From: Salinibacterium sp. PAMC 21357 | Lineage (GTDB): Bacteria > Actinomycetota > Actinomycetes > Actinomycetales > Microbacteriaceae | Length of the DNA: 64,000 nt | Assembly (NCBI RefSeq): GCF_000247645.1 | Contig: NZ_AHWA01000004.1 | Span: 186,001-250,000 of the forward strand | Direction of reading: 5' to 3' | Shown here: piece by piece, positions 46,153 to 55,836 of the stretch | How positions within the stretch are numbered: the first letter of the stretch is position 1 | How the letters are laid out: every line of letters starts with the position of its first letter | Made by a program: the position numbers and the translations under genes | Notes under the pieces: generated by a model | The model's input: the letters and a program-made list of their open reading frames with translations, nothing else | Database searches by the model: none | Told to the model about the DNA's origin: nothing

Positions 46153-47758
46153 CTGAATCCTCCAAGCTGGGCACGTCGTCGTTCGGCGGAAGCTCTAACG
46201 GAGACGACTGAAGCTCAGCGCCACGAACGCGCGGCAACGTTACTCGGAAGCACGAGCCATTGTCGCCATCCGACCACGCCTCAAGCCAGCCACCATGCAA
46301 CACCGCGTCTTCGAGAGCGATAGCCAAGCCGAGCCCCGTGCCGCCCGTGGTTCGCTGCCGCGAAGGGTCAGCTCGCCAAAAACGGTCAAACACACGCTCG
46401 AGCGCCGCCGTGCTCATTCCCACACCGTAATCTCGCACTGCAATCGCAACGGCATCCTGATCGCTATCAACCCAGATCACAATCGGCAGCCCGTCGCCAT
46501 GGTCAATCGCATTGCTCACCAAATTTTGCAGAATACGACGGATACGGCGGGGGTCGACATCGGCTTCAAAATAGCCACCGGGCGCCACGAGTCGCAACTC
46601 TGAGCCCTTGCTTGCGGCCAAAGACGTCAGACTCTCGATGGCATCCTCCGCAAGGCGCACGAGGTTCGTCGGCTCGGTCTCCATATCAACCGCGCCCGCG
46701 TCGTAGCGACTCATCTCCAGCAGGTCGGCCAATAAAAGCTCGAAACGCTCCACCTGGGTGTGCAGCAGCTCTGCTGTGCGCGCCGTTGCTGGCGGAAAAC
46801 TCTCACGCTGATCATAGAGAACGTCACCAGCGAGTCGGATAGTGGTGAGCGGTGTGCGCAACTCGTGAGAGACATCCGACACGAAACGTTGCTGAACTTG
46901 AGAAAGCGCAGCCAGCCGGGTGATCTGCTGCTGCATGCTCGTTGCCATGCCATTGAACGAGCGGGCCAGAGTCGCGATCACATCGTCGCCCCGCACCGGG
47001 ATGCGCACCTCAAGCTCCCCCGCCGCCAAACGTTGGCTTGTTTCTGCCGCAAGCTTTACCGGTGCCACAACAAGGCGAACAACGAGATACGTGACCGCTC
47101 CGATAAGCGCGAGCAAGGCAAACCCGCCAAGCCCAAGTGTGCGCTGGACGACGACGAGAGTTTCTTGAGTGTCGCTGATGTCGTAGACGAGATACAGCTC
47201 GTACTGCGCGCCACGAATATCGAGAGTGGATCCGATGACAAGTCCCGGATGGGCCGTGTCATCGGTCGTTTGAGTAAGCGCAACCGACTGCCAATAAGTG
47301 CGCTGCTCCGTTGACGCCGCGACCGTATCTCTCAGCTCTTGTGAAATGTCCACATATGAAGCCAAGCCCTGCGACTGAACATCAGTCGGGACGCGGGCAC
47401 CATCTTGGCCAGGGCTACGAAGAATCGCATAGCTTGTGCCACCGGTGCTCGACGCGACGCTCTCAATAACCCGTGCCGCATCCCCCATCATGCCGTCGAG
47501 GTCTTCGAGGCCCAACCCCTCATCGGCAGCGTCGAACACTTGCTGCCCTGCCAGCGTGGCATTCGCCGACGTACGAGTGAGCTGATCGCGACTTGCGTCA
47601 AAAAGGTTGGCGCCAAGGCTCAACGACATATAACCGGCGATGACCGTAACGGCCACCGACGACAGCAGCACAGTGATCGCCACGGTGCGCAGCTGGAGCG
47701 ACGAGCGCCACAGCGAAGCGAGCCGCTGCACCACCTCGCGCCAGCCGAAATAGCGCAT
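46145..47758 (-). CDS. mtrB: Sensor histidine kinase MtrB
   Basis: The protein is 537 residues. Two membrane helices (about 25-47 and 208-230) enclose an extracytoplasmic sensor region. A HAMP domain, the phospho-acceptor H298 in FVSDVSHELRTPL, and a HATPase domain (RDYGVGMSTAALERVFDRF, then GTGLGLAI) follow. MtrB signals to MtrA, which lies immediately upstream with a five-base gap. MtrAB coordinates cell-wall and division genes. Confidence 0.95.
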   Translation of the reverse strand: MRYFGWREVVQRLASLWRSSLQLRTVAITVLLSSVAVTVIAGYMSLSLGANLFDASRDQLTRTSANATLAGQQVFDAADEGLGLEDLDGMMGDAARVIESVASSTGGTSYAILRSPGQDGARVPTDVQSQGLASYVDISQELRDTVAASTEQRTYWQSVALTQTTDDTAHPGLVIGSTLDIRGAQYELYLVYDISDTQETLVVVQRTLGLGGFALLALIGAVTYLVVRLVVAPVKLAAETSQRLAAGELEVRIPVRGDDVIATLARSFNGMATSMQQQITRLAALSQVQQRFVSDVSHELRTPLTTIRLAGDVLYDQRESFPPATARTAELLHTQVERFELLLADLLEMSRYDAGAVDMETEPTNLVRLAEDAIESLTSLAASKGSELRLVAPGGYFEADVDPRRIRRILQNLVSNAIDHGDGLPIVIWVDSDQDAVAIAVRDYGVGMSTAALERVFDRFWRADPSRQRTTGGTGLGLAIALEDAVLHGGWLEAWSDGDNGSCFRVTLPRVRGAELQSSPLELPPNDDVPSLEDSDG

Positions 47759-47763
47759 ACCTG

Positions 47764-48444
47764 CTACGCGCTGCTGCCGGCGCGGTAACCAACGCCGCGG
47801 ACCGTCATCACAATCTTGGGGTTGTCTGGGTCTTCTTCGACCTTCGCACGCAATCGCTGCACGTGAACATTCACCAAACGAGTATCGGCCTTGTAGTGGT
47901 AACCCCAGACCTGCTCAAGCAGCATTTCACGGGTAAAGACCTGCTCCGGCTTCATTGCCAGCGCGAGAAGCAACTCGAATTCGAGCGGCGTCAGGTTGAT
48001 TTTGGTGTCGCCGCGGCGAACCTCATGGCCCGTGACATCCAATTCGACATCGCCAACAACGAGGGTTCCCGTTGCGGAATCGCTGGCAGGACGCAAACGA
48101 GTACGCACCCGGGCAACAAGCTCTTTAGGGTTGAAAGGTTTGACAACGTAATCGTCGGCGCCACTTTCGAGGCCCTTCACAACATCTGCGGTGTCACTCT
48201 TAGCGGTCAGCATGATGATCGGCACGCCAGACTCTTCACGGATGCGCGCACAAATTTCGATGCCGTCCATGCCGGGCAGCATCAAATCGAGCAGCACAAG
48301 ATCGGGCGCAGCCGACTTGAATGCGTCAAGCGCTAGGGCGCCATCCTGACAAAAAAACGGTTCATAACCTTCAGTGCGTAGAACGATTCCGATCATCTCT
48401 GCCAAGGCAGTGTCGTCATCGACTACAAGAATTCGCGGGTTCAC
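47764..48444 (-). CDS. mtrA: Response regulator MtrA (OmpR family)
   Basis: The protein is 226 residues from GTG 48444, with GAGGA upstream. The receiver domain has the acidic pocket VVDDD and phospho-acceptor D53 (LLDLMLPGMDG). The C-terminal winged helix (LTPLEFELLLALAMKPEQVFTREMLLEQVWGYHYKADTRLVNVHVQRLR) is the OmpR type. The LEQVWGYHYKADTRLVNVH segment is typical of MtrA. It is the first gene of the mtrA-mtrB-lpqB operon. Confidence 0.95.
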   Translation of the reverse strand: MNPRILVVDDDTALAEMIGIVLRTEGYEPFFCQDGALALDAFKSAAPDLVLLDLMLPGMDGIEICARIREESGVPIIMLTAKSDTADVVKGLESGADDYVVKPFNPKELVARVRTRLRPASDSATGTLVVGDVELDVTGHEVRRGDTKINLTPLEFELLLALAMKPEQVFTREMLLEQVWGYHYKADTRLVNVHVQRLRAKVEEDPDNPKIVMTVRGVGYRAGSSA

Positions 48445-48564
48445 GTGTCCTCGTTACTTTCTAGCTCTCGGGCTAACAGAGTGAGAAGCTTTCGCATAAG
48501 AGTAGTCGAGTGTGAAAGCATGAGTGCGATTCAATTGGCACAGTTGGTTAATCAAAGGTGAGAC

Positions 48565-49746
48565 GTGAGCAATAGCAATCCGTGGCAATCGCCAGATAGC
48601 AGCGGGAACAGTGGCGAATCTGGGCCCTACGCGCCGCCCGTGTTACCCCAGATTCCTGCGCAGTACGGCACGCCAGCGCCGTCATGGACCCCGCCGCCGA
48701 AACCTGGCCTTATTCCGTTGCGCCCCATGACTCTCGGCACGATACTGTCGGCTTCCCTCATGGTGTTGCGCCGCAATCCGCGCCCTATCTTTGGGCTCTC
48801 CCTGATCATCATGGGCGTCGTTACCGTTGCCTCCCTCATTTTGGTCGGCATCGTCACTTTCCTCGGGGTCGATAGAACTTTCAGCGCCACCGGTGTCGAT
48901 GCCGACATCATCGAAGCCGGTGCGACAGTCGGAGTCATCCTCGCGGCACTTTTCGCCGTTTCTCTCTCGTTGGTTGGCGGCTCAATACTTCAAGGAATCG
49001 TGTCGATTGAGGTTGCGCGAGGCGCCGTTGGCGAAAAATTGCGGTTAAGCGGACTATGGGCCGCTGCCAAGGGTCGCCTGTGGGCGTTAATCGGATGGTC
49101 GGCACTCGTCGCTGTAGCGACCTTCTTCGGGATCGTCGTGTTTGCTCTAGTAGCCGCACTCTTCTTCGCCATTGGCGGCACCGCAGGCACCGTGTTCGGC
49201 GTACTTTCTGTGTTGGCAGGAATCGTCATTGGCATCGCGTTGATGGCCTGGCTTGGCACCTCACTCGCGCTCGTACCGAGTGCGCTCATGATCGAACGAC
49301 TGCCGTTAGGGCGCGCCATCCGACGCTCCTGGTCGCTGGTTTCGGGAAGCTTCTGGCGCACCTTCGGTATCTTGGCGCTCATCATCGTGATCGTGCAGGT
49401 CGTGTCGAGTGTTGTCACCGCGCCCTTGAGCATCCTGGGCAGTTTTGGGGCGGTGTTGCTCAATCCCACCGGCAACGAGGCCGCTGGAACCGCCACGTTT
49501 GTCGGGCTCTACATCGTCACCATGATCTTGTCTGTGGCCATCGGTGCGATCACGATCATTATTCAATCGGCCGCCCCTGCACTGCTGTACATCGATTTGC
49601 GGATGCGCAAAGAGGGCTTCGACCTCGACCTCAGTCGGTTCGTTGAGGCTCGCAGCACCGGCGACGATTCAGTGCCAGATCCCTACGTCACCGTAGACAG
49701 CAAAGCAGCACGCGCTAGCGAGCCCGCCCCGTACGCAGCTTCATGA
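48565..49746 (+). CDS. Membrane protein, glycerophosphodiester phosphodiesterase membrane-domain type
   Basis: The protein is 393 residues from GTG 48565. A proline/tyrosine-rich N-terminus (PYAPPVLPQIPAQYG) is followed by six or more membrane helices. The pattern matches the membrane domain of GlpQ-like proteins (GPDPase_memb) and resembles the first gene of moxR2 clusters. No catalytic phosphodiesterase domain is present. It overlaps the next gene by four bases and diverges from mtrA. Confidence 0.82.
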   Translation: MSNSNPWQSPDSSGNSGESGPYAPPVLPQIPAQYGTPAPSWTPPPKPGLIPLRPMTLGTILSASLMVLRRNPRPIFGLSLIIMGVVTVASLILVGIVTFLGVDRTFSATGVDADIIEAGATVGVILAALFAVSLSLVGGSILQGIVSIEVARGAVGEKLRLSGLWAAAKGRLWALIGWSALVAVATFFGIVVFALVAALFFAIGGTAGTVFGVLSVLAGIVIGIALMAWLGTSLALVPSALMIERLPLGRAIRRSWSLVSGSFWRTFGILALIIVIVQVVSSVVTAPLSILGSFGAVLLNPTGNEAAGTATFVGLYIVTMILSVAIGAITIIIQSAAPALLYIDLRMRKEGFDLDLSRFVEARSTGDDSVPDPYVTVDSKAARASEPAPYAAS

Positions 49747-50429
49747 CTTTATCGACGTTGACGTTTACCGCGCCCGCCATGATTTCTGGCTGGCTAGCTC
49801 GCGCGGTGCCCGTCGACCCGGACTCAGATCAAGCGACAGAGTGGCTAGTCAATGAGCTTTCGAAAGCTCCGTACCAGGCGGCCAAACCGACGCTTTTTGA
49901 CCGCATCTCAAAGTCTTTTCTCGATTGGCTCGAATCATTGACCATCGGCGATGGCTCGGGAATCCCGCCCATCGCCTTTGTCGTGCTCATTGCCTTAGTG
50001 ATCACCGGCATCATCGCCGCGATCCTCATCTACGGGATTCCTCGACTCAATCGCAAGAGCCGCCACGAAACGCTGCTCTTCGGCGAAGCCGACCACCGAA
50101 CATCAGCCCAACTACGAGAAGCTGCCGAAAAGGCCGCAGCAAAAGACGACTTTTCCAGCGCTGTCGCTGATATGTTCCGCTCAATCGCCCGGGGTCTCTC
50201 CGAACGCACCCTTGTGACGATGACGCCGGGCACCACCGCACATGGCTTCGCGGTACGTGCCGCAGCAGTGCTCCCCGAATGCGGCACCGAACTCGCCATC
50301 AGCGCCGACACCTTCGATCTCATCCGCTATGGCCGCAAGTCAGCAACGCGCGCCCAATACGAACAGCTTCGCGCCCTCGAGGCACGCGTACGAGCTGCCA
50401 AGCCGAATTTAGCCGAGGCCGCACTGTGA
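49743..50429 (+). CDS. DUF4129 domain membrane protein
   Basis: The protein is 228 residues. One membrane helix (about residues 79-100) separates an outer N-terminus from a cytoplasmic domain. The C-terminal segment SAVADMFRSIARGLSERTLVTMTPGTTAHGFAVRA is characteristic of DUF4129. It sits in a MoxR/DUF58 cluster. It overlaps the next gene by GTGA. Confidence 0.85.
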   Translation: MTLSTLTFTAPAMISGWLARAVPVDPDSDQATEWLVNELSKAPYQAAKPTLFDRISKSFLDWLESLTIGDGSGIPPIAFVVLIALVITGIIAAILIYGIPRLNRKSRHETLLFGEADHRTSAQLREAAEKAAAKDDFSSAVADMFRSIARGLSERTLVTMTPGTTAHGFAVRAAAVLPECGTELAISADTFDLIRYGRKSATRAQYEQLRALEARVRAAKPNLAEAAL

Positions 50430-51604
50430 GCGAACCGACAGTCATCACCCCGAGCATCCGGGCCACACTAACTCGTGCACTGTTCTGGATCATCGCCGCA
50501 CTCTTCCTGCTCGGAGTAGCCATTGCCAGCCTTAACCTCGTAGGGACGGCCGCCGAAGGGCCACGTCTCGACCCCACGAGCCCGCGTGAATCAGGAGCCC
50601 TCGCCCTCGCCGAGGTGCTGCGGCAGCAAGGCGTCGACGTAATCGTGACAACTAGTCTCAGCGACACTCGCGATGCGCTCTCGAATTCGGGTGATAGCAC
50701 CCTCTTCTACTCTGACTTTGACGGCTACCTCACCGAGGCACAGAGCGTCGACGCAGCCGGGCTCGCCCGCACCGTTATTCTCGCCGAGCCCGACGTCGCA
50801 GCCCTGCTGGCGTTGGCCCCCGAGATCGCAAACGCTGGAGCACAAGACGGAACCATAGCCGCCGACTGCTCGGCATCTCTCACCTCCAACGCGCCCCAGA
50901 TCACTGCAGGCCCATCAAGCCTTCGGATTATCGAAGATGATGATGACGCTATCGGTTGCTACGGAAGTGATGATGCGGGATTCGGACTCGTCACTCTTGA
51001 CCACGGCGACGCTGAACTGCTGCTGCTCGGTGCGACGGATGCACTAACCAATCGCGATATTGTCGCCGCAGACAACGCAGCCTTCGCACTTCGTATGCTC
51101 GGGCAACACGACACACTGGTTTGGTACACCCCCAGCTTCGCGGATGTCGAAGGCAGCGGTGAAGTGAAGACCTTTGATGAGCTTGCCCCCGGCTGGGTAA
51201 CGCCGGCCACTTGGCTCATCATTCTCACCCTGCTGACCGCCGCGCTGTGGCAAGGGCGTCGGTTCGGACCGCTCGTCATCGAAAAGCTGCCGGTGACCGT
51301 GCGCTCTAACGAAACGATGCAGGGCCGCGCTCGACTTTATGAGAGAACAGCAGCGCGGCTCCACACTCTCGATGCTCTGCGAATCGGATCGATCCGGCGC
51401 CTCGCCACACTCTGCGGAATGGCGAAGACGGCGTCGGTCGATGATGTCATCAACCGAATTGCTCCATTGATAGGTCAGCCCGTCGCGTCTCTTCGCACAC
51501 TGCTTGTCGACGTGAGCCCGACGAACGACAACGAACTACTGGAACTTTCGGATGAACTGCTCGCGCTCGAACAGCGTGTCGAGCTAGCCATCCGCCCCAT
51601 CTAA
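50426..51604 (+). CDS. DUF4350 domain membrane protein
   Basis: The protein is 392 residues from GTG 50426, overlapping the previous stop. The N-terminal helix (FWIIAALFLLGVAIASL) is followed by a DUF4350 extracytoplasmic domain (RLDPTSPRESGALALAEVLRQQGVDV). A second helix is at about residue 255-270 (WLIILTLLTAALWQGRRFGPL). The soluble C-terminus follows. DUF4350 proteins accompany MoxR/DUF58 genes. Confidence 0.88.
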   Translation: MSEPTVITPSIRATLTRALFWIIAALFLLGVAIASLNLVGTAAEGPRLDPTSPRESGALALAEVLRQQGVDVIVTTSLSDTRDALSNSGDSTLFYSDFDGYLTEAQSVDAAGLARTVILAEPDVAALLALAPEIANAGAQDGTIAADCSASLTSNAPQITAGPSSLRIIEDDDDAIGCYGSDDAGFGLVTLDHGDAELLLLGATDALTNRDIVAADNAAFALRMLGQHDTLVWYTPSFADVEGSGEVKTFDELAPGWVTPATWLIILTLLTAALWQGRRFGPLVIEKLPVTVRSNETMQGRARLYERTAARLHTLDALRIGSIRRLATLCGMAKTASVDDVINRIAPLIGQPVASLRTLLVDVSPTNDNELLELSDELLALEQRVELAIRPI

Positions 51605-51663
51605 GCACTCAGTACCACCGAACCCTCAGCACCACCGAGCCAGAAATAGAGAAGAATCGAGAT

Positions 51664-52620
51664 ATGACTGACGAGCAACTGCGGCACGCATTCACTCAAC
51701 TCCGCACCGAAGTCGGCAAGGCCGTTGTCGGCCAAGACGCTGCGGTCACCGGGCTCACAATTGCGTTGCTCACCGGAGGGCATGTGCTTCTCGAGGGCGT
51801 ACCCGGTGTCGCGAAAACGCTGCTGGTGCGTACGCTGAGCCGTGCGCTGAAACTCGATACCAAACGAGTGCAGTTCACTCCTGACCTGATGCCCGGTGAT
51901 GTCACCGGATCCCTCGTTTATGACTCTAAGTCTGGCGAATTTGAGTTTCGCAAGGGGCCCGTCTTCACCAACATCTTGCTCGCGGATGAGATCAACCGCA
52001 CACCGCCGAAAACCCAATCGTCGTTGCTCGAGGCGATGGAGGAACGCCAAGTTTCGGTCGATGGTCAGACGCTGAAACTTCCGGTGCCGTTCATGGTGGC
52101 CGCGACGATGAACCCCATCGAATACGAAGGCACCTACACGCTTCCCGAAGCTCAGCTCGACCGCTTTCTTCTTAAGCTCGTTCTCGATCTCCCGGAACGT
52201 GACACCGAAATCGAAGTACTCACGCGCCACGCGGCCGGGTTCAATCCCCGCGATCTCGCGGCAGCGGGTGTTACGCCAGTGCTCGACGCTTCGATGCTTG
52301 CTGCCGCCCAGGACGCTGTCGCGAAAGTGGATGCTAGCCCCGATGTGATCGCCTACGCGGTCGACCTTGCGCGCGCCACACGCCAGAGCCCTTCGGTGAA
52401 GCTCGGAGTTAGCCCGCGAGGCGCAATCGCACTGGTCTCTGCCGCTAAAGCGTGGGCCTGGCTGACGGGCGCTGACGCCATCACCCCAGACCACATCCAG
52501 AGCATGGTTTTGCCGGTCCTTCGCCACCGTCTTCAGCTTCGCCCCGAAGCTGAACTCGAAGGTGTCTCCCCTGATGTCATCTTGCGTTCGATCGTGCAGC
52601 AAGTGCAGGTACCGATCTAA
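51664..52620 (+). CDS. MoxR-family AAA+ ATPase
   Basis: The protein is 318 residues. The Walker A site is GVPGVAKT (45-52), Walker B is LLADEI (105-110), and the arginine-containing segment EAQLDRFLLKLVLDLP follows. MoxR ATPases act as chaperones for co-factor insertion or assembly, usually with a DUF58/vWA partner, and that gene starts two bases later. It resembles MoxR2 by cluster position. Confidence 0.93.
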   Translation: MTDEQLRHAFTQLRTEVGKAVVGQDAAVTGLTIALLTGGHVLLEGVPGVAKTLLVRTLSRALKLDTKRVQFTPDLMPGDVTGSLVYDSKSGEFEFRKGPVFTNILLADEINRTPPKTQSSLLEAMEERQVSVDGQTLKLPVPFMVAATMNPIEYEGTYTLPEAQLDRFLLKLVLDLPERDTEIEVLTRHAAGFNPRDLAAAGVTPVLDASMLAAAQDAVAKVDASPDVIAYAVDLARATRQSPSVKLGVSPRGAIALVSAAKAWAWLTGADAITPDHIQSMVLPVLRHRLQLRPEAELEGVSPDVILRSIVQQVQVPI

Positions 52621-52622
52621 CA

Positions 52623-53915
52623 ATGGCACTTTCCGGATGGTTCGTGGCCCTCGTGGCGCTCGGTATTGTTCCGATCGTCATCACGGGCGAGCCCATTGTG
52701 CTGCTGCTGTGGCTGATTTTCGTGATCGCGCTGGGGCTTATCGATATGGCGTTCGCAGTATCGGTGCGCCGATTGCGATTTGAGCGCAACTCGCCCGACC
52801 GTTTGCGGCTTGGCGAGACCACCAGCGCTCAGCTGCTCATCACTAACCCGTCACGACGTCGGCTGCGCGCCATCGTGCGCGACGGCTGGCAGCCCTCGGC
52901 CGGTGCACACACCAATCGGGTGCGCTTGTCGGTGCCGGCACACGAACGCCGTGAACTGGTGACGGTGCTCACACCACTGCGACGAGGCACCCGCGAAGCG
53001 GCCCACGTCACCGTGCGGTCCTATGGGCCTTTGCGACTTATCGCACGCCAAACGACAGTGGCGGTTTCAGGGTCTTTCACGGTGTTGCCGCCGTTCAACT
53101 CTCGCAAACATCTTCCCTCTCGCTTGGCGAGATTGCGTGAACTCGATGGCGCTACGAGCGTCATGATCCGCGGTCAAGGCACCGAATTCGACAGTCTTCG
53201 GGATTACGTTCGTGGCGATGACGTACGCTCTATCGATTGGCGAGCCACCGCGCGACGCTCGGAGCTTGTTGTTCGAACGTGGCGCCCCGAACGCGATCGT
53301 CGCGTAGTGATCGTTGTCGACAGCGGACGAACTTCGGCTGCTCGCATCGAGGACGAGCCTCGCATCGACACCGCGTTCGAAGCCGCACTGTTGCTTGCGG
53401 CCCTCGCCTCCAGCGCCGGTGACCACGTGGATTTCATCATCTACGATCGCCGAGTTCGTGCCCGCGTTCAGGGTGCCCGCGGTCCCGACCTTCTCTCTAA
53501 GATGGTCAACGGAATGGCACCGGTGCAGCCAGAACTTATCGAAATGGACTGGAGCGCGGTACCCAGCCTCGTGCGTCAAGCCACATCGCAACGAGCGCTT
53601 GTTGTGCTTGCGACCTCTGCCGAGTCTCCCGGTGCCAGCCACGGCCTGCTTGCCGTGCTTCCCCAGCTGACGACGAAGCATACGGTCGTGGTGGCCTCGG
53701 TCACCGATCCGTCGATTCTGGATGCCACTCGCGACCGTTCTACCCGTGACGCCGTGTATCAGGCTGGGGCCGCCGAACGCGCTCTTCTTGATCAGTCACG
53801 TGTAGCCACCGCGATCAACCAGCTCGGAGCCTCTGTTGTCTCGCAACGCCCCTCTGAGCTGCCTCTCGCCCTGGCTGATCACTACATTGCGTTGAAGGCT
53901 GCAGGCAAGCTCTAG
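52623..53915 (+). CDS. DUF58 domain protein (MoxR partner)
   Basis: The protein is 430 residues. Two N-terminal membrane helices (about 5-40) are followed by a soluble region. The DUF58 hallmark GTEFDSLRDYVRGDDVRSIDWRATARR is at about residues 183-207. A vWA-like domain (RRVVIVVDSGRTSA) follows; its DxSxS metal site is changed to DSGRT. It is coupled with moxR and probably receives its chaperone action at the membrane. Confidence 0.92.
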   Translation: MALSGWFVALVALGIVPIVITGEPIVLLLWLIFVIALGLIDMAFAVSVRRLRFERNSPDRLRLGETTSAQLLITNPSRRRLRAIVRDGWQPSAGAHTNRVRLSVPAHERRELVTVLTPLRRGTREAAHVTVRSYGPLRLIARQTTVAVSGSFTVLPPFNSRKHLPSRLARLRELDGATSVMIRGQGTEFDSLRDYVRGDDVRSIDWRATARRSELVVRTWRPERDRRVVIVVDSGRTSAARIEDEPRIDTAFEAALLLAALASSAGDHVDFIIYDRRVRARVQGARGPDLLSKMVNGMAPVQPELIEMDWSAVPSLVRQATSQRALVVLATSAESPGASHGLLAVLPQLTTKHTVVVASVTDPSILDATRDRSTRDAVYQAGAAERALLDQSRVATAINQLGASVVSQRPSELPLALADHYIALKAAGKL

Positions 53916-53963
53916 AGCGGCTGCTAGCGCAGTTGTTGCCGTGTGTGACAGTGCCGTCAGCGG

Positions 53964-54959
53964 CTAGTTGGCAACAATGTGAGTGGCGCCCGCATCGAAC
54001 TCGCTGAGGTCACCGGTATTGCCTGCGCGAGCGCTTCGCCCGCCAAGAATCCACTGATAGGCCAAGAAGCTTGCGAGCGCTATCGTGCCGATACCGATCT
54101 TGATCGGCCAAGGCCAGTCTTGGCGCGTGACATAACCCTCGATGATTCCCGAAACGAGCAGCGCAAGAATAAGCCCAATGACGATGGTGAACAGCGCTCG
54201 TCCGGCTTGGGCGAGGGATTGCGCACGACTTTTGTTTCCGGGGGCGATCCACGACCAGAAGATCATCATTCCTGTCGCACCGGCCACGAACACGGCGTAA
54301 AGCTCAAGTTGGCCGTGCGGGGCGATGTAGAGAAAGAACACGTCGAGGCGATCAAATTCGTTCATGATTGCGGCGGTGAATCCGAGTTGTTGTGCTGTGT
54401 TGAACAGCAGATAGGGCACGAAGACCCCGACGATTCCGAACGCGATGCACTGTGTGGCAAGCCATGCGTTATTGGTCCAGACGAGACTTGTGAACGACCC
54501 ACCGGAGAATTCTGAGTAGTAGCCAACGAAATCGTCGCTGGCTAGCGCTTCGCGCTCAGCGGGGGTGCCGAAGCTGGCAAGGACTTGGGGGTTAGAGATC
54601 GCCCACCATGCGAACAGGAAGCCGACAAAGAACGTCGCGGCGGTTAACACGAGCGACATCCAACGCACACGATAGAGCGCTGCCGGAAGCTGAACAACAA
54701 AGAATTGAGGCAACTGGCTTAAGAAATTGACCGAAGCACCCGTGAACCTCAAACGTGCGCGGCTGAGTGTTAGCGACAAACGATCTGCCTGAACTGATTG
54801 GCCAGAACTGGTCTTCATCATCGAAAGATTTGTCGCGCCAGACTGGTAAAGGTCGATCAGTTCATCGACTTCAACACCGGAAAGTCGGTGCTGCGTCCCC
54901 AATTGGGCAAGGCGATCCCAGTCTTCGCGGTGCGCGGCTGAGTACGAGTCGAGATCCAT
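53964..54959 (-). CDS. SpoIIM family membrane protein
   Basis: The protein is about 331 residues from ATG 54959; an ATG at 54977 adds six. The soluble N-terminus begins MDLDSYSAAHREDWDRLAQL, as in actinobacterial stage II sporulation protein M-like proteins. Five or so membrane helices follow. In Bacillus SpoIIM helps engulfment, but here it belongs to the MoxR cluster and sporulation genes are absent. It diverges from the RDD gene, with overlapping 5' regions. Confidence 0.88.
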   Translation of the reverse strand: MDLDSYSAAHREDWDRLAQLGTQHRLSGVEVDELIDLYQSGATNLSMMKTSSGQSVQADRLSLTLSRARLRFTGASVNFLSQLPQFFVVQLPAALYRVRWMSLVLTAATFFVGFLFAWWAISNPQVLASFGTPAEREALASDDFVGYYSEFSGGSFTSLVWTNNAWLATQCIAFGIVGVFVPYLLFNTAQQLGFTAAIMNEFDRLDVFFLYIAPHGQLELYAVFVAGATGMMIFWSWIAPGNKSRAQSLAQAGRALFTIVIGLILALLVSGIIEGYVTRQDWPWPIKIGIGTIALASFLAYQWILGGRSARAGNTGDLSEFDAGATHIVAN

Positions 54960-54975
54960 CTGCTTAAATGATGTC

Positions 54976-55836
54976 ATGCCCGGGACACAAATGAGCAACA
55001 CTCTTACCTATGAGGACCAATCTGATGAGCTGATCACCGGTGAAGCGGTAGCTCTGGAACTCCGTTCGGCGAGTTTTGTGTTGCGAGCAGCGGGATCGAT
55101 TATTGACTTTCTCGCATATGTGGCAGCCCTTGTCGGGCTCCTCATCCTCGTGAACCAGTTCACCACCGGTGCCGGCCTCGATTCTGCTCTGGGCCAAGCT
55201 CTCAGTGTCAGTGCACTCGTTCTCTGTCTTGTCGTGCTCCCAACCGCGGTAGAAACTTTTAGCCATGGCAAGTCGCTCGGCAAATTAGCGGTGGGCGCGC
55301 GAATCGTTCGCAACGATGGTGGCTCGATCGGTTTTCGCCACGCGTTCATCCGCGCGCTTCTTGGCGTGCTGGAAATCTTCATGACTGCTGGTGGCCTCGC
55401 CGCCGTCGTCGGACTGCTCAACACCCGCGCGCAACGTCTCGGGGACCTTCTCGCTGGCACCTATAGCCAATACGAACGGGTAAACAAGCTCGCAAACCCT
55501 GTCGTGCAACTCCCCGGCCAACTTATCGAATGGGCCAGAACCGCCGATGTTGCCAAAATGCCGGATGCTCTAGCCCGACGCATCTCTCACTTTTTAGTTG
55601 CCGCAAACGGCTACACCGCTACAACCCGTCGCCAGCACGCGGCCAATTTGGCGAACGAGGCCGCAACGTACGTTTCACCGCTTCCCGATGTCGAGCCCGA
55701 GATCTTTCTCTCGGCGGTGAGTGCCGTGCGGCGCGACCGCGAAACGGTAGCGCTCACTGGTGAACAGCGACGACTTGAGGCGCTCCAGCCCGCATTGACA
55801 AGCGTCCCGCGTGGTTTTCCGACTGACCGCGGTTAA
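54976..55836 (+). CDS. RDD-family membrane protein
   Basis: The protein is 286 residues from ATG 54976; an ATG at 54991 is an alternative. TTAAAT (54964-54969) is six bases before 54976, so leaderless transcription from it is likely. The RDD domain (ASFVLRAAGSIIDFLAYVAAL, SHGKSLGKLAVGARIVR) has three helices. A soluble tail of about 120 residues follows. RDD proteins of the MoxR cluster may transport small ions or solutes. It overlaps the convergent manB stop by four bases. Confidence 0.88.
   Translation: MPGTQMSNTLTYEDQSDELITGEAVALELRSASFVLRAAGSIIDFLAYVAALVGLLILVNQFTTGAGLDSALGQALSVSALVLCLVVLPTAVETFSHGKSLGKLAVGARIVRNDGGSIGFRHAFIRALLGVLEIFMTAGGLAAVVGLLNTRAQRLGDLLAGTYSQYERVNKLANPVVQLPGQLIEWARTADVAKMPDALARRISHFLVAANGYTATTRRQHAANLANEAATYVSPLPDVEPEIFLSAVSAVRRDRETVALTGEQRRLEALQPALTSVPRGFPTDRG

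Noticed and set aside
54976-55836. Sporulation operon suggested by the adjacent SpoIIM-like gene
   Set aside because: SpoIIM-type proteins are part of actinobacterial MoxR clusters and no other sporulation gene is present.
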